NCBI GenBank assembly: GCA_964493325.1
Contig: CAZBMD010000008.1
Location: 1-64,000, forward strand
Direction: 5' to 3'
From: CAZBMD01 sp964493325
GTDB lineage: Bacteria; Babelota; Babeliae; Babelales; RVW-14
DNA: 64,000 nt
A program made the translations under genes and the position numbers. Positions 43,498-51,856 of the stretch are shown piece after piece. How positions within the stretch are numbered: position 1 is the stretch's first letter; every line of letters starts with the position of its first letter. The notes beneath the pieces are model-generated. The model saw only the letters and a program-made list of their open reading frames with translations. It was not told the origin of the DNA and searched no databases.

Positions 43498-44604
43498 ATG
43501 AAACGGTATATAATTGTATTAACCCTGTCCTGCTCACTCAGCACCAATGCACTTAACGCCTTTGATCTGTTTGGCTTTTTTAAGGGACACAAGGATGAAA
43601 AACCCGAGCAAGCAGTTGAACGACTGACTTCTCAGCAAATAGCTCACCCCAAAGACCCTTTTATAAATTATAATTTAGGCGTAGCCCAGTACAAAATTAG
43701 TAGTTTTGCACAAGCTGCTAGCAACTTTCAGCGGGCAGCAAAACATTCCAAAGAAAAAAAAGATCTTAGACAGCGAGCCTATTTTAATGGAGCAAACAGC
43801 CTTTACAAAGATGTACTTTCACAGCTCCCCCCATCATGGGAATCGGATGATACTGTTGTAGAAAACATCGATAATCATATTAAAAATCTTAAGCAAGCAA
43901 TAAAAAATTATTCCTCTGCTTTAAAAATCGATAAACACAATTCACGCTCCCATGCAAACAAAAAGCTCGTTGAAGAACTTATTAAAAAGCTTGAAGAAAA
44001 GAAAAAACGACAAGAGGAAAAACAAGAAAAAGACAGTCAACAAGATCAAAATAAAGATTCTGAAAACAATGATTCTTCAGATGATGAAAATAATAAGTCA
44101 CCCGATAGCAAAAATCAGCAGAACAACAATAAGCAAAAAAATAACGGCGATAGAAACAAAAAAGACGACCAATCGTCATCACAAAAAGATGATCAACAAG
44201 ATGACCAACAAGATAGTAAGAGCGACAAACCAGAGGAGCGCCGAAAAGATGCTCCGGATAAAAAAGAGCAAAAAAGAGATTCCGGGAATGACGATATACC
44301 TGATAAAAAAGAAACCAAAAACAAAAATAAGCAGGAGTCTAAACATGATTCTCACCAAGAAGAAAAACAGGGTAACTCTCAAAAAACATCCTCTCGCCAG
44401 GGTAACGACGAAGAAACTGAAAAGCAAGAAGAGCTGTCCGGAGCTCACGCAGCACATGAACGCGACGGCAATGAAAATGAAGAAATGAAAGCAAGAACTC
44501 TTGGAGCCATTCTTGACAAACTTACCGATGATGAAGCACAATTACAAAAAAGTTTAACGACAGGACGCACAAAGCAAGCAGCGCCAGGTCAGAAGCTTTG
44601 GTAA
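43498..44604 (+). CDS. batC: BatC: exported TPR protein with charged low-complexity tail
   Basis: A 368-residue protein. The signal peptide spans about 1-20. TPR repeats fill about 35-150 (DPFINYNLGVAQYKISSFAQAASNFQRA and the following units). A stretch of about 170 residues rich in Lys, Asp, Gln, Asn, Ser and Glu follows, then a short conserved-looking end (LGAILDKLTDDEAQLQKSL). That end resembles the tail of BatC proteins. ATG 43498 has AGAGGA upstream; the ATG-like start earlier overlaps batB. Confidence 0.8.
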   Translation: MKRYIIVLTLSCSLSTNALNAFDLFGFFKGHKDEKPEQAVERLTSQQIAHPKDPFINYNLGVAQYKISSFAQAASNFQRAAKHSKEKKDLRQRAYFNGANSLYKDVLSQLPPSWESDDTVVENIDNHIKNLKQAIKNYSSALKIDKHNSRSHANKKLVEELIKKLEEKKKRQEEKQEKDSQQDQNKDSENNDSSDDENNKSPDSKNQQNNNKQKNNGDRNKKDDQSSSQKDDQQDDQQDSKSDKPEERRKDAPDKKEQKRDSGNDDIPDKKETKNKNKQESKHDSHQEEKQGNSQKTSSRQGNDEETEKQEELSGAHAAHERDGNENEEMKARTLGAILDKLTDDEAQLQKSLTTGRTKQAAPGQKLW

Positions 44605-44634
44605 GATGATTTCGTGAAATAATAAAAAAATTAC

Positions 44635-44648
44635 AGAACTTGAGTTCT
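44635..44648 (+). other. Perfect palindrome before batD
   Basis: AGAACT-TG-AGTTCT, ending three bases before the batD ATG at 44652. No Shine-Dalgarno is visible there, so this element might affect batD translation, or it may be chance. Confidence 0.3.
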
Positions 44649-44651
44649 ATT

Positions 44652-46463
44652 ATGAAATATCCACAGACTTACGTTTTTTTATATATTGCATCACTGTTTT
44701 TTACTATTTCATGTCCACTCCTGGCTATCAATGTCACCCTTGAATTAGATAAAATTGTACAGATGCAAGACCCTCGCGCAGGAACAAGTGTTCCAGCAGC
44801 ATTTATAGAAGAGACATTTATCCTTAAGGCGATAATCAAAGATGGAGACCGCAACGCCGGTACCGTAAACATTCAAGGCCTTAATGAATTTCATGTCGAC
44901 CGCCAAAGTCGATCTACCAATATAACCATGGTAAACAACCATCTAACGTCAATCACAACCCACATGTACACCTTGCGACCAAAACGCGAAGGCATCTTTA
45001 CCATCGGGCCCGCTTCTATCGACAAAAGCCCTCCATCAAATACTGTAACTCTGCACGTTATCAAGCGCCCAGCAAACTTCAAACATCACATTGAAGCTTC
45101 AAAATCACATGATGTTCAGTTATTTGGTAAAATTATTGCGAGCAAAGAATCTGTTGTTGTTGGAGAACCAACCATCATATCTCTGAAAATTTACATCCAT
45201 GGACAGGCGCACAACCCTACTATTAGCCCTTTTGTAACGCCAGATTTTTTATTCAAGCAAATTGGAAACACAAAACAATACAAAGAGACTCTTGAAGAAA
45301 CAGAATATTTTGTTCTAGAAAATCAGTATGAACTGATACCTCTCACACCTGGAACAAAAAAAATTGATCCAATCACCATTGAATACCATGTCCCCAAAAA
45401 ACGTAGTCACCATCGTTCAGCAGGTTTTTTTGGCCATGACCTTTTGGATGATTTTTTTGGACCTCAAGCAGAACAACGACACGCGAAAACCAATGAATTA
45501 AACCTTGTTGTTGAATCGCTTCCTCCGCATGATAGCCCGATTGACGGTATTGGTGAATTTTCAGTGTTACGAGCAACACTCAATAAAACAGAAGCGCAGC
45601 CAAATGAACCATTAATTTATTCACTTACTATCGTTGGGCATGGAAATATTGATCAAATGAGCCACCCTCGCCTCGGATTACCCTCTAGAATGAAACACTA
45701 CTCTTCAAAAAGCAATTTCATTCCTGGCGAGTCGATCGAAAAAGAAGGAAAGAAAATTTTTGAATATGTCATTCAAATACCGCAAAATGGAAACTGGGAA
45801 ATTCCAGCACAAACCTTCACCTTTTTTGACACAAAAAAACGTAAATACCGCTCTCTTTTTTCAGAATCCCTGCCTATCATAGTTGCTTCTACAGAGGAAG
45901 CTGCAGCTCCTCATTATCAGCCTCACTCCGAAGCTGAATTGGGAGAACCATTACATGAGGAAGAAGCCCAGACAGAAACCATACCCCTTCAAAAAGACGT
46001 ACACTTTATTCAAGAAGATGGCAGCGTGGCAAGTAAAAGCGTTCAAGCCCTCCCGCTGTGGCTGTTCTTATTATTAATTTTGTTACCCTTGATCTTATTT
46101 ATCTCAAACTTTTTTGAGATAATCCGCAGCATTTGGTATCAAGAACCAACAAAGAAAAAAATTTGCGCTATTTATGAAAAACAGCTTGAGGCATTAAAAA
46201 AGAAGGGAGACTATGCTAAGTTATACCAATTTTTTCTCTCTTTTTTTGCTGAACGTTATCAAAAACCGGTCGAACTGATAACGCAAGACTGGATTCATGA
46301 AAAGCTTACTGACGAAGGATTCTCAAGAGAACGAATCCAGGAGTTTATGGATTTCTTAAATGAGTGCATAGGTCTTAAATTTACAACCAAACCACTCACT
46401 CTTCTTGAACTCACTGGTCTTTTTAAAAAGAGTAAATATTGGCTTATATTTTTAGCAAAGTGA
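44652..46463 (+). CDS. batD: BatD: exported membrane protein
   Basis: A 603-residue BatD-family protein. The signal peptide spans 1-25. Tandem beta-sandwich domains fill about 25-460 (GTVNIQGLNEFHVDRQSRS, VVVGEPTIISLKIYI, QPNEPLIYSLTIVGHGNIDQ are typical blocks). A transmembrane helix follows (about 475-497), then a cytoplasmic helical tail. A His-rich insertion (KKRSHHRSAGFFGHD) lies near residue 250. The upstream TTG at 44640 is ignored because it adds only four residues before the natural signal peptide. Confidence 0.85.
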   Translation: MKYPQTYVFLYIASLFFTISCPLLAINVTLELDKIVQMQDPRAGTSVPAAFIEETFILKAIIKDGDRNAGTVNIQGLNEFHVDRQSRSTNITMVNNHLTSITTHMYTLRPKREGIFTIGPASIDKSPPSNTVTLHVIKRPANFKHHIEASKSHDVQLFGKIIASKESVVVGEPTIISLKIYIHGQAHNPTISPFVTPDFLFKQIGNTKQYKETLEETEYFVLENQYELIPLTPGTKKIDPITIEYHVPKKRSHHRSAGFFGHDLLDDFFGPQAEQRHAKTNELNLVVESLPPHDSPIDGIGEFSVLRATLNKTEAQPNEPLIYSLTIVGHGNIDQMSHPRLGLPSRMKHYSSKSNFIPGESIEKEGKKIFEYVIQIPQNGNWEIPAQTFTFFDTKKRKYRSLFSESLPIIVASTEEAAAPHYQPHSEAELGEPLHEEEAQTETIPLQKDVHFIQEDGSVASKSVQALPLWLFLLLILLPLILFISNFFEIIRSIWYQEPTKKKICAIYEKQLEALKKKGDYAKLYQFFLSFFAERYQKPVELITQDWIHEKLTDEGFSRERIQEFMDFLNECIGLKFTTKPLTLLELTGLFKKSKYWLIFLAK

Positions 46464-46474
46464 GGAAGTATCTT

Positions 46475-47248
46475 ATGAATCGTCCATCCGGCATCTATCA
46501 CTTCATCCTTTTTCTGCTCATCGGCCAGATGCTTTTTTGCACGGCGCAGTCATCAGTAAATTATGAAGAAACTTTTTTGTACGCAAATGAATTGTATAAA
46601 AAAGGTGATTACCAAGGAGCTTTAAAACATTATTCAAGCATCCCTAATAAAAGTTCCAACGTACACTTCAATATTGGCAACTGTATGTTCAAGCTGGGTA
46701 AAAAAGGCCAAGCGCTTGCCTGTTGGCGACGAGCTGAACACGACTGGGGCGTATTTGGACGCAAAGAACTCCTTGCAAATATTGCTCTGGTTAAAGCTCA
46801 GCTTTTTCAAGAACCTACTAAAAAGTCAAAACAACCATCTTTTAAAAATACGTCAGAACGCATGACAACATCTATTGCCTCACTTGTTCATGCCACTCCA
46901 AATTTTTGGCTTCAGCTTGCCTTTTTACTTATGTGGTTTTTTCTTTTGCTTTATCGCAAATATCTTCACAAAAAAGGCCGCTTTATCATCATCTCGCTGC
47001 TATTCCTTCTGCAAGCATTTTTTGGCAGCCTCTTAGCTCTCAAATACAGCTTTGATCTGCGCAAATATGGCGTCATTGTTCAAACTTCAGCATCAATACG
47101 ATCTGGACCAGGAGATGATTACCAGAAACTAGGCACTCTTGGCGAGGGAACAGAAGTAATAATTAATAAACAAAGTGACCAATTTTATAAGATCACACAT
47201 CAAGGCCAAATAGGATGGGTATCAAATAAAGATATAGAGCCTATCTAG
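46475..47248 (+). CDS. batE: BatE: TPR and SH3-domain membrane protein
   Basis: A 257-residue protein. The N-terminal hydrophobic segment is followed by TPR repeats (YANELYKKGDYQGALKHY and NIGNCMFKLGKKGQALACW). Two transmembrane helices (about 143-160 and 170-190) come next. A C-terminal bacterial SH3 domain (IVQTSASIRSGPGDDYQKL, GEGTEVIINK, GQIGWVSNKDIEPI) ends the protein. This is the BatE layout. ATG 46475 has GAGGAAG upstream and starts 11 bp after the batD stop. Confidence 0.85.
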   Translation: MNRPSGIYHFILFLLIGQMLFCTAQSSVNYEETFLYANELYKKGDYQGALKHYSSIPNKSSNVHFNIGNCMFKLGKKGQALACWRRAEHDWGVFGRKELLANIALVKAQLFQEPTKKSKQPSFKNTSERMTTSIASLVHATPNFWLQLAFLLMWFFLLLYRKYLHKKGRFIIISLLFLLQAFFGSLLALKYSFDLRKYGVIVQTSASIRSGPGDDYQKLGTLGEGTEVIINKQSDQFYKITHQGQIGWVSNKDIEPI

Positions 47249-47287
47249 AAATATTAAATCCAAATAGAGAAACAAAATACCCCCCTT

Positions 47288-47316
47288 TTGACACCCGCTT
47301 TAAATGTTACTATGCT
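47288..47316 (+). promoter_or_regulatory. Sigma70-like promoter of the zinc-ribbon lipoprotein gene
   Basis: Perfect TTGACA (47288-47293), 17-bp spacer, TATGCT (47311-47316). Confidence 0.65.
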
Positions 47317-47396
47317 GTAAATAACGTCTGAGTAAAGATTCTTTTACATAAAACCAGTACCAAAGTTCAAAGATTATTTTGTAGGAATAAAATTGT

Positions 47397-47921
47397 ATGA
47401 AAAGTTCCCGCGCTTCTTACTTGCTTCATTACTCTGTTCTCATTCTGCTGCCTATGTACCTTGCTTTATTGTGTAGCTGCGGAAAACATGAAACCGCTGC
47501 AGGAACTCTTGGTGCGGCCTCTGGAGCTATTGTTGGATCTGCAGTAAGCGGTGGCAACAGCAAGGGGACAGGCGCTCTTGTCGGCGCTATGATCGGCAAC
47601 CTCTTTGGTCGTGAAATTGGTAAAGAAGCTGATAAACAAGAGTCTGAAGAAATCATGGACAGAGCTCGGCAAAGAGCTCTTGCTCGCCGACGCCTTGAAA
47701 GACTAGAAGCTGAAAACCGAGCCCTGCGTGAAAGTCATACAAAATGGTGCTTCCGTTGTTCAAAAAAAGTTCATATCATTGGCGCCCACACCTGTCCTCG
47801 CTGCGGCGGAGAACTTGGTCGAGAAAAATTTTGTAACGGCTGTACGGCTTCTTTTGAGCCTGAATCAGGGTTCCGCTACTGCCCATTCTGCAAAGATCGA
47901 GCTCTTCTGAGTATTCGATAA
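47397..47921 (+). CDS. Glycine-zipper lipoprotein with zinc ribbons
   Basis: A 174-residue protein. A lipoprotein-type signal ends LLCSC at about residue 28. A glycine-zipper segment (about 35-70: AAGTLGAASGAIVGSAVSG, GALVGAMIGNLFG) follows, then an Arg-rich coiled coil (about 75-110). A C-terminal double zinc ribbon has four Cys pairs (CFRC, CPRC, CNGC, CPFC). Glycine-zipper lipoproteins usually sit in the outer membrane; a zinc ribbon behind one is odd. The lipobox position -2 is Cys rather than Ala/Ser. Its function is unknown. Confidence 0.7.
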   Translation: MKSSRASYLLHYSVLILLPMYLALLCSCGKHETAAGTLGAASGAIVGSAVSGGNSKGTGALVGAMIGNLFGREIGKEADKQESEEIMDRARQRALARRRLERLEAENRALRESHTKWCFRCSKKVHIIGAHTCPRCGGELGREKFCNGCTASFEPESGFRYCPFCKDRALLSIR

Positions 47922-47954
47922 ATCCCCTTCAGAATCATCGATTTAATCTATCAT

Positions 47955-47980
47955 GAGAAAACCCTTTCTCTGTTATTTTT
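47955..47980 (+). terminator. Weak terminator
   Basis: GAGAAA/TTTCTC 6-bp stem with a 4-nt loop, then TGTTATTTTT, 33 bp after the lipoprotein stop. Confidence 0.4.
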
Positions 47981-48111
47981 AATAAATAATTTCATATTGT
48001 TAATTATTTTTATTAAAAGTGTTTATTTATAAGCATTATTTTTTATAGAATAATTATAAGATATCGTTTGTTATGAGTTAACAATTAACTAAGAATGACT
48101 AAGGGGATAGT

Positions 48112-48423
48112 ATGAAAATAATCAAATTTTTTGCAAAATCATTACTGGGAGCACTCCTGATGAGTGCTATGCTTATGTCTTCTTGTACTAAAAAAGAAAA
48201 AACTATTAGTGGTGTAATTATTGGTGTTGGTACGGGGGCTGCAGTTGGAGGCCTTGCTGGTGGTGGCGGTGGAGCTGTTGCCGGCGGTCTTGTTGGAGGT
48301 CTGACCGGAGGACTTATTGGCAATAGTCTTGGTAGCGATAAAAAGCACCATGAAGATCGTAATGACTACAAAAAGCATAGAAAGTCGCGTAGTCAACATC
48401 ATCATCATGATGATGAAAAATAA
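48112..48423 (+). CDS. Small glycine-zipper lipoprotein with His-rich tail
   Basis: A 103-residue protein. The signal peptide ends LMSSC at about residue 25, a near-canonical lipobox. A long glycine zipper (GVIIGVGTGAAVGGLAGG onward, about 34-74) follows, then a basic tail with a His4 cluster that could bind metal. AAGGGG precedes the start. Its layout copies the N-terminal half of the lipoprotein just upstream. Confidence 0.75.
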   Translation: MKIIKFFAKSLLGALLMSAMLMSSCTKKEKTISGVIIGVGTGAAVGGLAGGGGGAVAGGLVGGLTGGLIGNSLGSDKKHHEDRNDYKKHRKSRSQHHHHDDEK

Positions 48424-48453
48424 CTATACTCTAGCTATATAAAGCAATTTTAA

Positions 48454-48507
48454 CCGCGCTCTGCGTAGAAGCCCCCTAACGCTTCTCTGCGGGGCGCGGC
48501 CCTTTTT
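48454..48507 (+). terminator. Intrinsic terminator
   Basis: A 19-position stem (48454-48472 with 48481-48499) with CCGCGC/GCGCGG at the base, three G-U pairs and one mismatch, then a T6 run. Confidence 0.85.
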
Positions 48508-48558
48508 TATCCTACACTTGCACAACTTGCTCAGCAGTTTATACTTTTATCTTCATAG

Positions 48559-48564
48559 TATGAT
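48559..48564 (+). promoter_or_regulatory. Candidate -10 of sufC
   Basis: TATGAT 47 bp before the GTG start. The -35 region is weak. Confidence 0.35.
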
Positions 48565-48611
48565 CAAGAAAAACAATGAACAATTACTTCTTATTGAAAT
48601 GGTAACCGACG

Positions 48612-49355
48612 GTGAAAATACTGCTCAATGTGGAGAACCTCCACGTCCAAGTTGAAGAGAAACAGATTTTAAACGGCATTAGCCTTCAAGTAGCACCAGG
48701 CCAGACTCATGCAATCATGGGACCCAATGGCTCTGGAAAAAGCTCACTTGCCTACACACTCATGGGACACCCCCGTTACACAATTACAGAAGGCACTATC
48801 ACACTATGCGATCAGGTTATCAACGAACTCTCTCCTGACAAACGAGCAAAACTTGGCATGTTTTTAGCGATGCAACACCCTCTTGAAATTGAAGGCATCC
48901 CGCTCAAAGATTTTTTACGTCAAGCATATAACGCTTTGTATGACGGAACTGATAAACAGTTGCGCATCAAGGAATTCAACGCTCTTTTATCTGAAAAACT
49001 TGAATTACTCAAAATGGACACTCAATTTGTTGAACGCCCCATCAATGTTGGATTTTCTGGTGGTGAAAAAAAACGGGCAGAAATTCTGCAGCTTGCTGTT
49101 TTGCAGCCCAAACTGATTGTTCTTGATGAAATTGACTCAGGCCTTGATATTGATGCACTAAAAATTGTGTGCAACGGAATCAATGCGATTAAACAATCAA
49201 ATCCAGAAATAGCCATTGTTCTGATTACTCATTATCAACGCATTCTTGATTATCTTTTACCAAATTTTGTTCACGTTATTCAGAGCGGCAAAATTACCCG
49301 TTCTGGAGGCCCAGAGCTTGCAAGCTCTTTGGAACAAGAAGGATACACCCCTTAA
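48612..49355 (+). CDS. sufC: Fe-S cluster assembly ATPase SufC
   Basis: The ABC-type ATPase of the SufBCD scaffold. It has 247 residues. Walker A is MGPNGSGKSSL, and the SufC-specific Q-loop region is AMQHPLEIEGI. The signature is FSGGEKKRAEILQ, and Walker B is LIVLDEIDSGLDIDAL. ITHYQRILDYL holds the switch His. sufB, sufD and sufS are not adjacent. GTG start without a strong ribosome site. A terminator follows. Confidence 0.93.
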   Translation: MKILLNVENLHVQVEEKQILNGISLQVAPGQTHAIMGPNGSGKSSLAYTLMGHPRYTITEGTITLCDQVINELSPDKRAKLGMFLAMQHPLEIEGIPLKDFLRQAYNALYDGTDKQLRIKEFNALLSEKLELLKMDTQFVERPINVGFSGGEKKRAEILQLAVLQPKLIVLDEIDSGLDIDALKIVCNGINAIKQSNPEIAIVLITHYQRILDYLLPNFVHVIQSGKITRSGGPELASSLEQEGYTP

Positions 49356-49376
49356 ATTATTTGACTTCAAATCGGT

Positions 49377-49414
49377 AAGGGATTGCCTCGGTTAAACGAG
49401 ACAATCCCTTTTTT
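49377..49414 (+). terminator. Terminator after sufC
   Basis: A 14-position stem (49377-49390 with 49397-49410, one mismatch) and T-run, 21 bp after the stop. Confidence 0.88.
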
Positions 49415-49449
49415 CTTATATCAATCACAAGTATTTACAATAACCAGTT

Positions 49450-49477
49450 TTGACTTGCTCCAAAAGCAACTTACAAC
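49450..49477 (+). promoter_or_regulatory. Candidate promoter of the pilin gene
   Basis: TTGACT (49450-49455), 16-bp spacer, TACAAC (49472-49477). The -10 is moderate. Confidence 0.35.
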
Positions 49478-49584
49478 TTCTTTTTTTTAAGAATAATCAG
49501 TTGCTCTAGACAGGATATATTGCATTCAGGGTATGAAATATGTAAAAGTAAACAAAATAATCTTTTTGGGGAGAAGGGGGTCCT

Positions 49585-50070
49585 ATGAAAATCAGGCATG
49601 CTTTTACGCTTATCGAACTCATGATTGTCGTTGCAATTATCGCATTCTTATCTACTGTTGCCATTCCTCAATGCTTTAAATATCAAGCCCGCGCGCGACA
49701 AGCTGAAGTTGCTGTTTATTTGGCATCACTGCACACCGCACAACTTGCCTACCACGCTCAAAATGGTGAGTACTCTACCAATCTTGGCGGTGACGGTGGG
49801 ATTGGATGGAAACCTGAGGGATACAAAGGCGGTGGGTCTCAAGAAAAATTTTACTACAGCTACGGTTTTAACAATGGCGATGCTCAAGAAGGCACACACT
49901 TTTTTACAGGAAAAATGGGAGCTAGCAAAGATTCTCTCGCTGGTTCAAGCGCCGAAAAAAATGGCTTTATCGCTCGAGCTGCTGCTGATTTACTCGGAAA
50001 GAACAAACTTGATATCTGGCAAATTGATCAAGACCGAACCATCACACACGTACAAAATGGTATTGATTGA
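49585..50070 (+). CDS. Type IV pilin-like protein
   Basis: A 161-residue prepilin. The leader is five or six residues (MKIRHA), cut before FTLIELMIVVAIIAFLSTVAI, with Glu5 present. The residue before the cut is Ala rather than the usual Gly. The globular domain begins YQARARQAEVAVYLASLHTAQLAY and has a Gly-rich part. No C-terminal Cys pair is seen. It may be a major pilin or a competence pseudopilin. AAGGGGG precedes the start. The gene abuts pilD tail to tail with no base between. Confidence 0.88.
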   Translation: MKIRHAFTLIELMIVVAIIAFLSTVAIPQCFKYQARARQAEVAVYLASLHTAQLAYHAQNGEYSTNLGGDGGIGWKPEGYKGGGSQEKFYYSYGFNNGDAQEGTHFFTGKMGASKDSLAGSSAEKNGFIARAAADLLGKNKLDIWQIDQDRTITHVQNGID

Positions 50071-50841
50071 TTATGAACGAAGAAAACTTAAAATCTCATT
50101 TTGAAAAAGAACAAAAGACATTCCACCTAATGCAAGAAATGGGCCAAATGGAATACGTGTCATCTTGCCCTGCTTAGTTCCCAAAAGATAGATTCCCCCA
50201 ATAATCGATCCTGTTAATGATGCAATTAAAAGCGTTACCCAGACTCCAACAGGTCCAATAAAAGCCCCTATCATGGCAAGTAATTCCATGTCTCCCACTC
50301 CCATACCATCTTTTTTAGTATATACACGAAATAATGTGGCAACTGTCCAAAGAATTCCGTAGCCTACGATAGCTCCTACAACACTTTCAACAATCCCCAC
50401 ATCCAAAAAACCGCATACCGCGAATAAGAAACCCATAGGGATAAGCCAAAGCGTAAATAGCTGGGGTATGACCAGCGCTTCTAAATCGGTGCGCACACCA
50501 ACAATAAGGGCTGAAAATAAAAATAGATAGGCTAACAGAGGGCTCAATGACACATTATCGCCGTGGATCAGATATAAACAAACAACTGACAGAGCAGTGA
50601 TAATTTCAATAAAGGGATAGAGCCAAGAAATTTTCTGACTACAAAATCGGCAATGACCTTGTAACCAAATCCATGAAACAACTGGAATATTATCAAACCA
50701 TGAAATTACAGCATTGCAAGAAGTGCAGTGCGAGCGAAGGGCAAAAAAAGGTTTTTCATGGAGCAAGCGATAGCCCACAACATTCAAAAAAGATCCCCAA
50801 CACAGCCCAAAAACACTCGCTATAAAAACCAGCTCAATCAT
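50071..50841 (-). CDS. pilD: Prepilin peptidase/N-methyltransferase
   Basis: An inner-membrane aspartyl protease that cuts and methylates prepilins. It has 256 residues and about seven or eight transmembrane helices. The N-terminal GLCWGSFLNVVGYRL and two Cys pairs (CTSC, CRFC) are those of the bifunctional type. The catalytic Asp residues are in GVRTDLEALVIP and GMGVGDMELLAMIGAFIG. The start overlaps the kdsD stop (ATGA). It processes, most likely, the pilin next to it. Confidence 0.94.
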   Translation of the reverse strand: MIELVFIASVFGLCWGSFLNVVGYRLLHEKPFFALRSHCTSCNAVISWFDNIPVVSWIWLQGHCRFCSQKISWLYPFIEIITALSVVCLYLIHGDNVSLSPLLAYLFLFSALIVGVRTDLEALVIPQLFTLWLIPMGFLFAVCGFLDVGIVESVVGAIVGYGILWTVATLFRVYTKKDGMGVGDMELLAMIGAFIGPVGVWVTLLIASLTGSIIGGIYLLGTKQGKMTRIPFGPFLALGGMSFVLFQNEILSFLRS

Positions 50842-51848
50842 GAACGAAATCCAGCTTTGATAAGATCATGAATATGAACGACTCCAACAACCTGCTCATT
50901 GTCTATAACAATAAGGCTGGTGATATTAAAGTCTTCCATCATTTTTAAGGCATCATAAGCAAGCATGCCTGGAGAAACTGTTTTTGGATTTTTGGTCATA
51001 ATCTCTGCAGTTGTGCATTCAAATACTGATGGGCCTCGCTCGCAAGATCGGCGCAGATCTCCATCGGTCACAACGCCAAGGAGCGTTGCCTGCTCATCAA
51101 CAACAATACCCAGACCAAATTTTTTGAATGAAATTTCATATAAAAGGTCTTTAAAACTTGCAGTCAAAGAAACAAAGGGAATTTCATTGGGTCCATGCAT
51201 AAGACTACGAACCGTAAGCGTTAATCGTCTGCCAAGCGCCCCTGCTGGATGAAATTTTGCAAAATCATTTTTACCAAAACCAAGCTGCTTACTAGCAGCA
51301 ATAGCAACGGCATCACCAAAGGCGACCATCAGCGTTGAACTGCTGGTTGGCGCAAGGTTCATATGACAAGCTTCTCCTTCAAATGGCAACATAACAACAA
51401 GGTTAGCACTATCAGCAAGAGCCCCTGCATTGCAGCAAATAAGACAAACTTCATTGCCTTGTGACTTTAAAACCTGAAATATTTGAGCTATTTCACTACC
51501 CGTGCCACTCTTTGAAAGAGCAATAAAAAGGTCATGAGGTCGCACCATGCCCAAATCACCGTGAAGAGCATCGCCGGGATGAAGAAAAAATGAAGGAATT
51601 CCAACACTAGAAAAAGTCGCAGCAAGTTTACGAGCTATAATGCCCGACTTGCCGCCACCTGAAAAAACAATTTTGCCTCGGGTGTTCAAGATTTTTTGCA
51701 CAAGATCAACTGCCGAACTTGGCAATGCCTGAGCAACTCGAGCAATCGCTTCGGCTTCTTTAGTCAAAACATGGAGTAAGTCATTGGTAATATCGGAAAA
51801 AGTGGCAGTTGTCGTTACTGATGATTGCTTGTAAGCTACATCTTTCAT
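50838..51848 (-). CDS. kdsD: Arabinose-5-phosphate isomerase
   Basis: Converts ribulose 5-phosphate to arabinose 5-phosphate, the first step of Kdo synthesis. It has 336 residues. The SIS domain (about 50-190) has VFSGGGKSGIIARKLAATF, LHPGDALHGDLGMV and LSKSGTGSEIAQ. Two CBS domains follow (about 210-335). It lies between rbfA (8-bp gap) and pilD in the rpsU-rbfA-kdsD-pilD run. Confidence 0.95.
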   Translation of the reverse strand: MKDVAYKQSSVTTTATFSDITNDLLHVLTKEAEAIARVAQALPSSAVDLVQKILNTRGKIVFSGGGKSGIIARKLAATFSSVGIPSFFLHPGDALHGDLGMVRPHDLFIALSKSGTGSEIAQIFQVLKSQGNEVCLICCNAGALADSANLVVMLPFEGEACHMNLAPTSSSTLMVAFGDAVAIAASKQLGFGKNDFAKFHPAGALGRRLTLTVRSLMHGPNEIPFVSLTASFKDLLYEISFKKFGLGIVVDEQATLLGVVTDGDLRRSCERGPSVFECTTAEIMTKNPKTVSPGMLAYDALKMMEDFNITSLIVIDNEQVVGVVHIHDLIKAGFRS

Positions 51849-51856
51849 GACAACTC

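Noticed and set aside
43952..44488. A 178-codon frame inside batC
   Set aside because: Shifted-frame reading of the charged low-complexity stretch, made of Lys, Ile, Thr and Met. batC has the signal peptide and TPR motifs.
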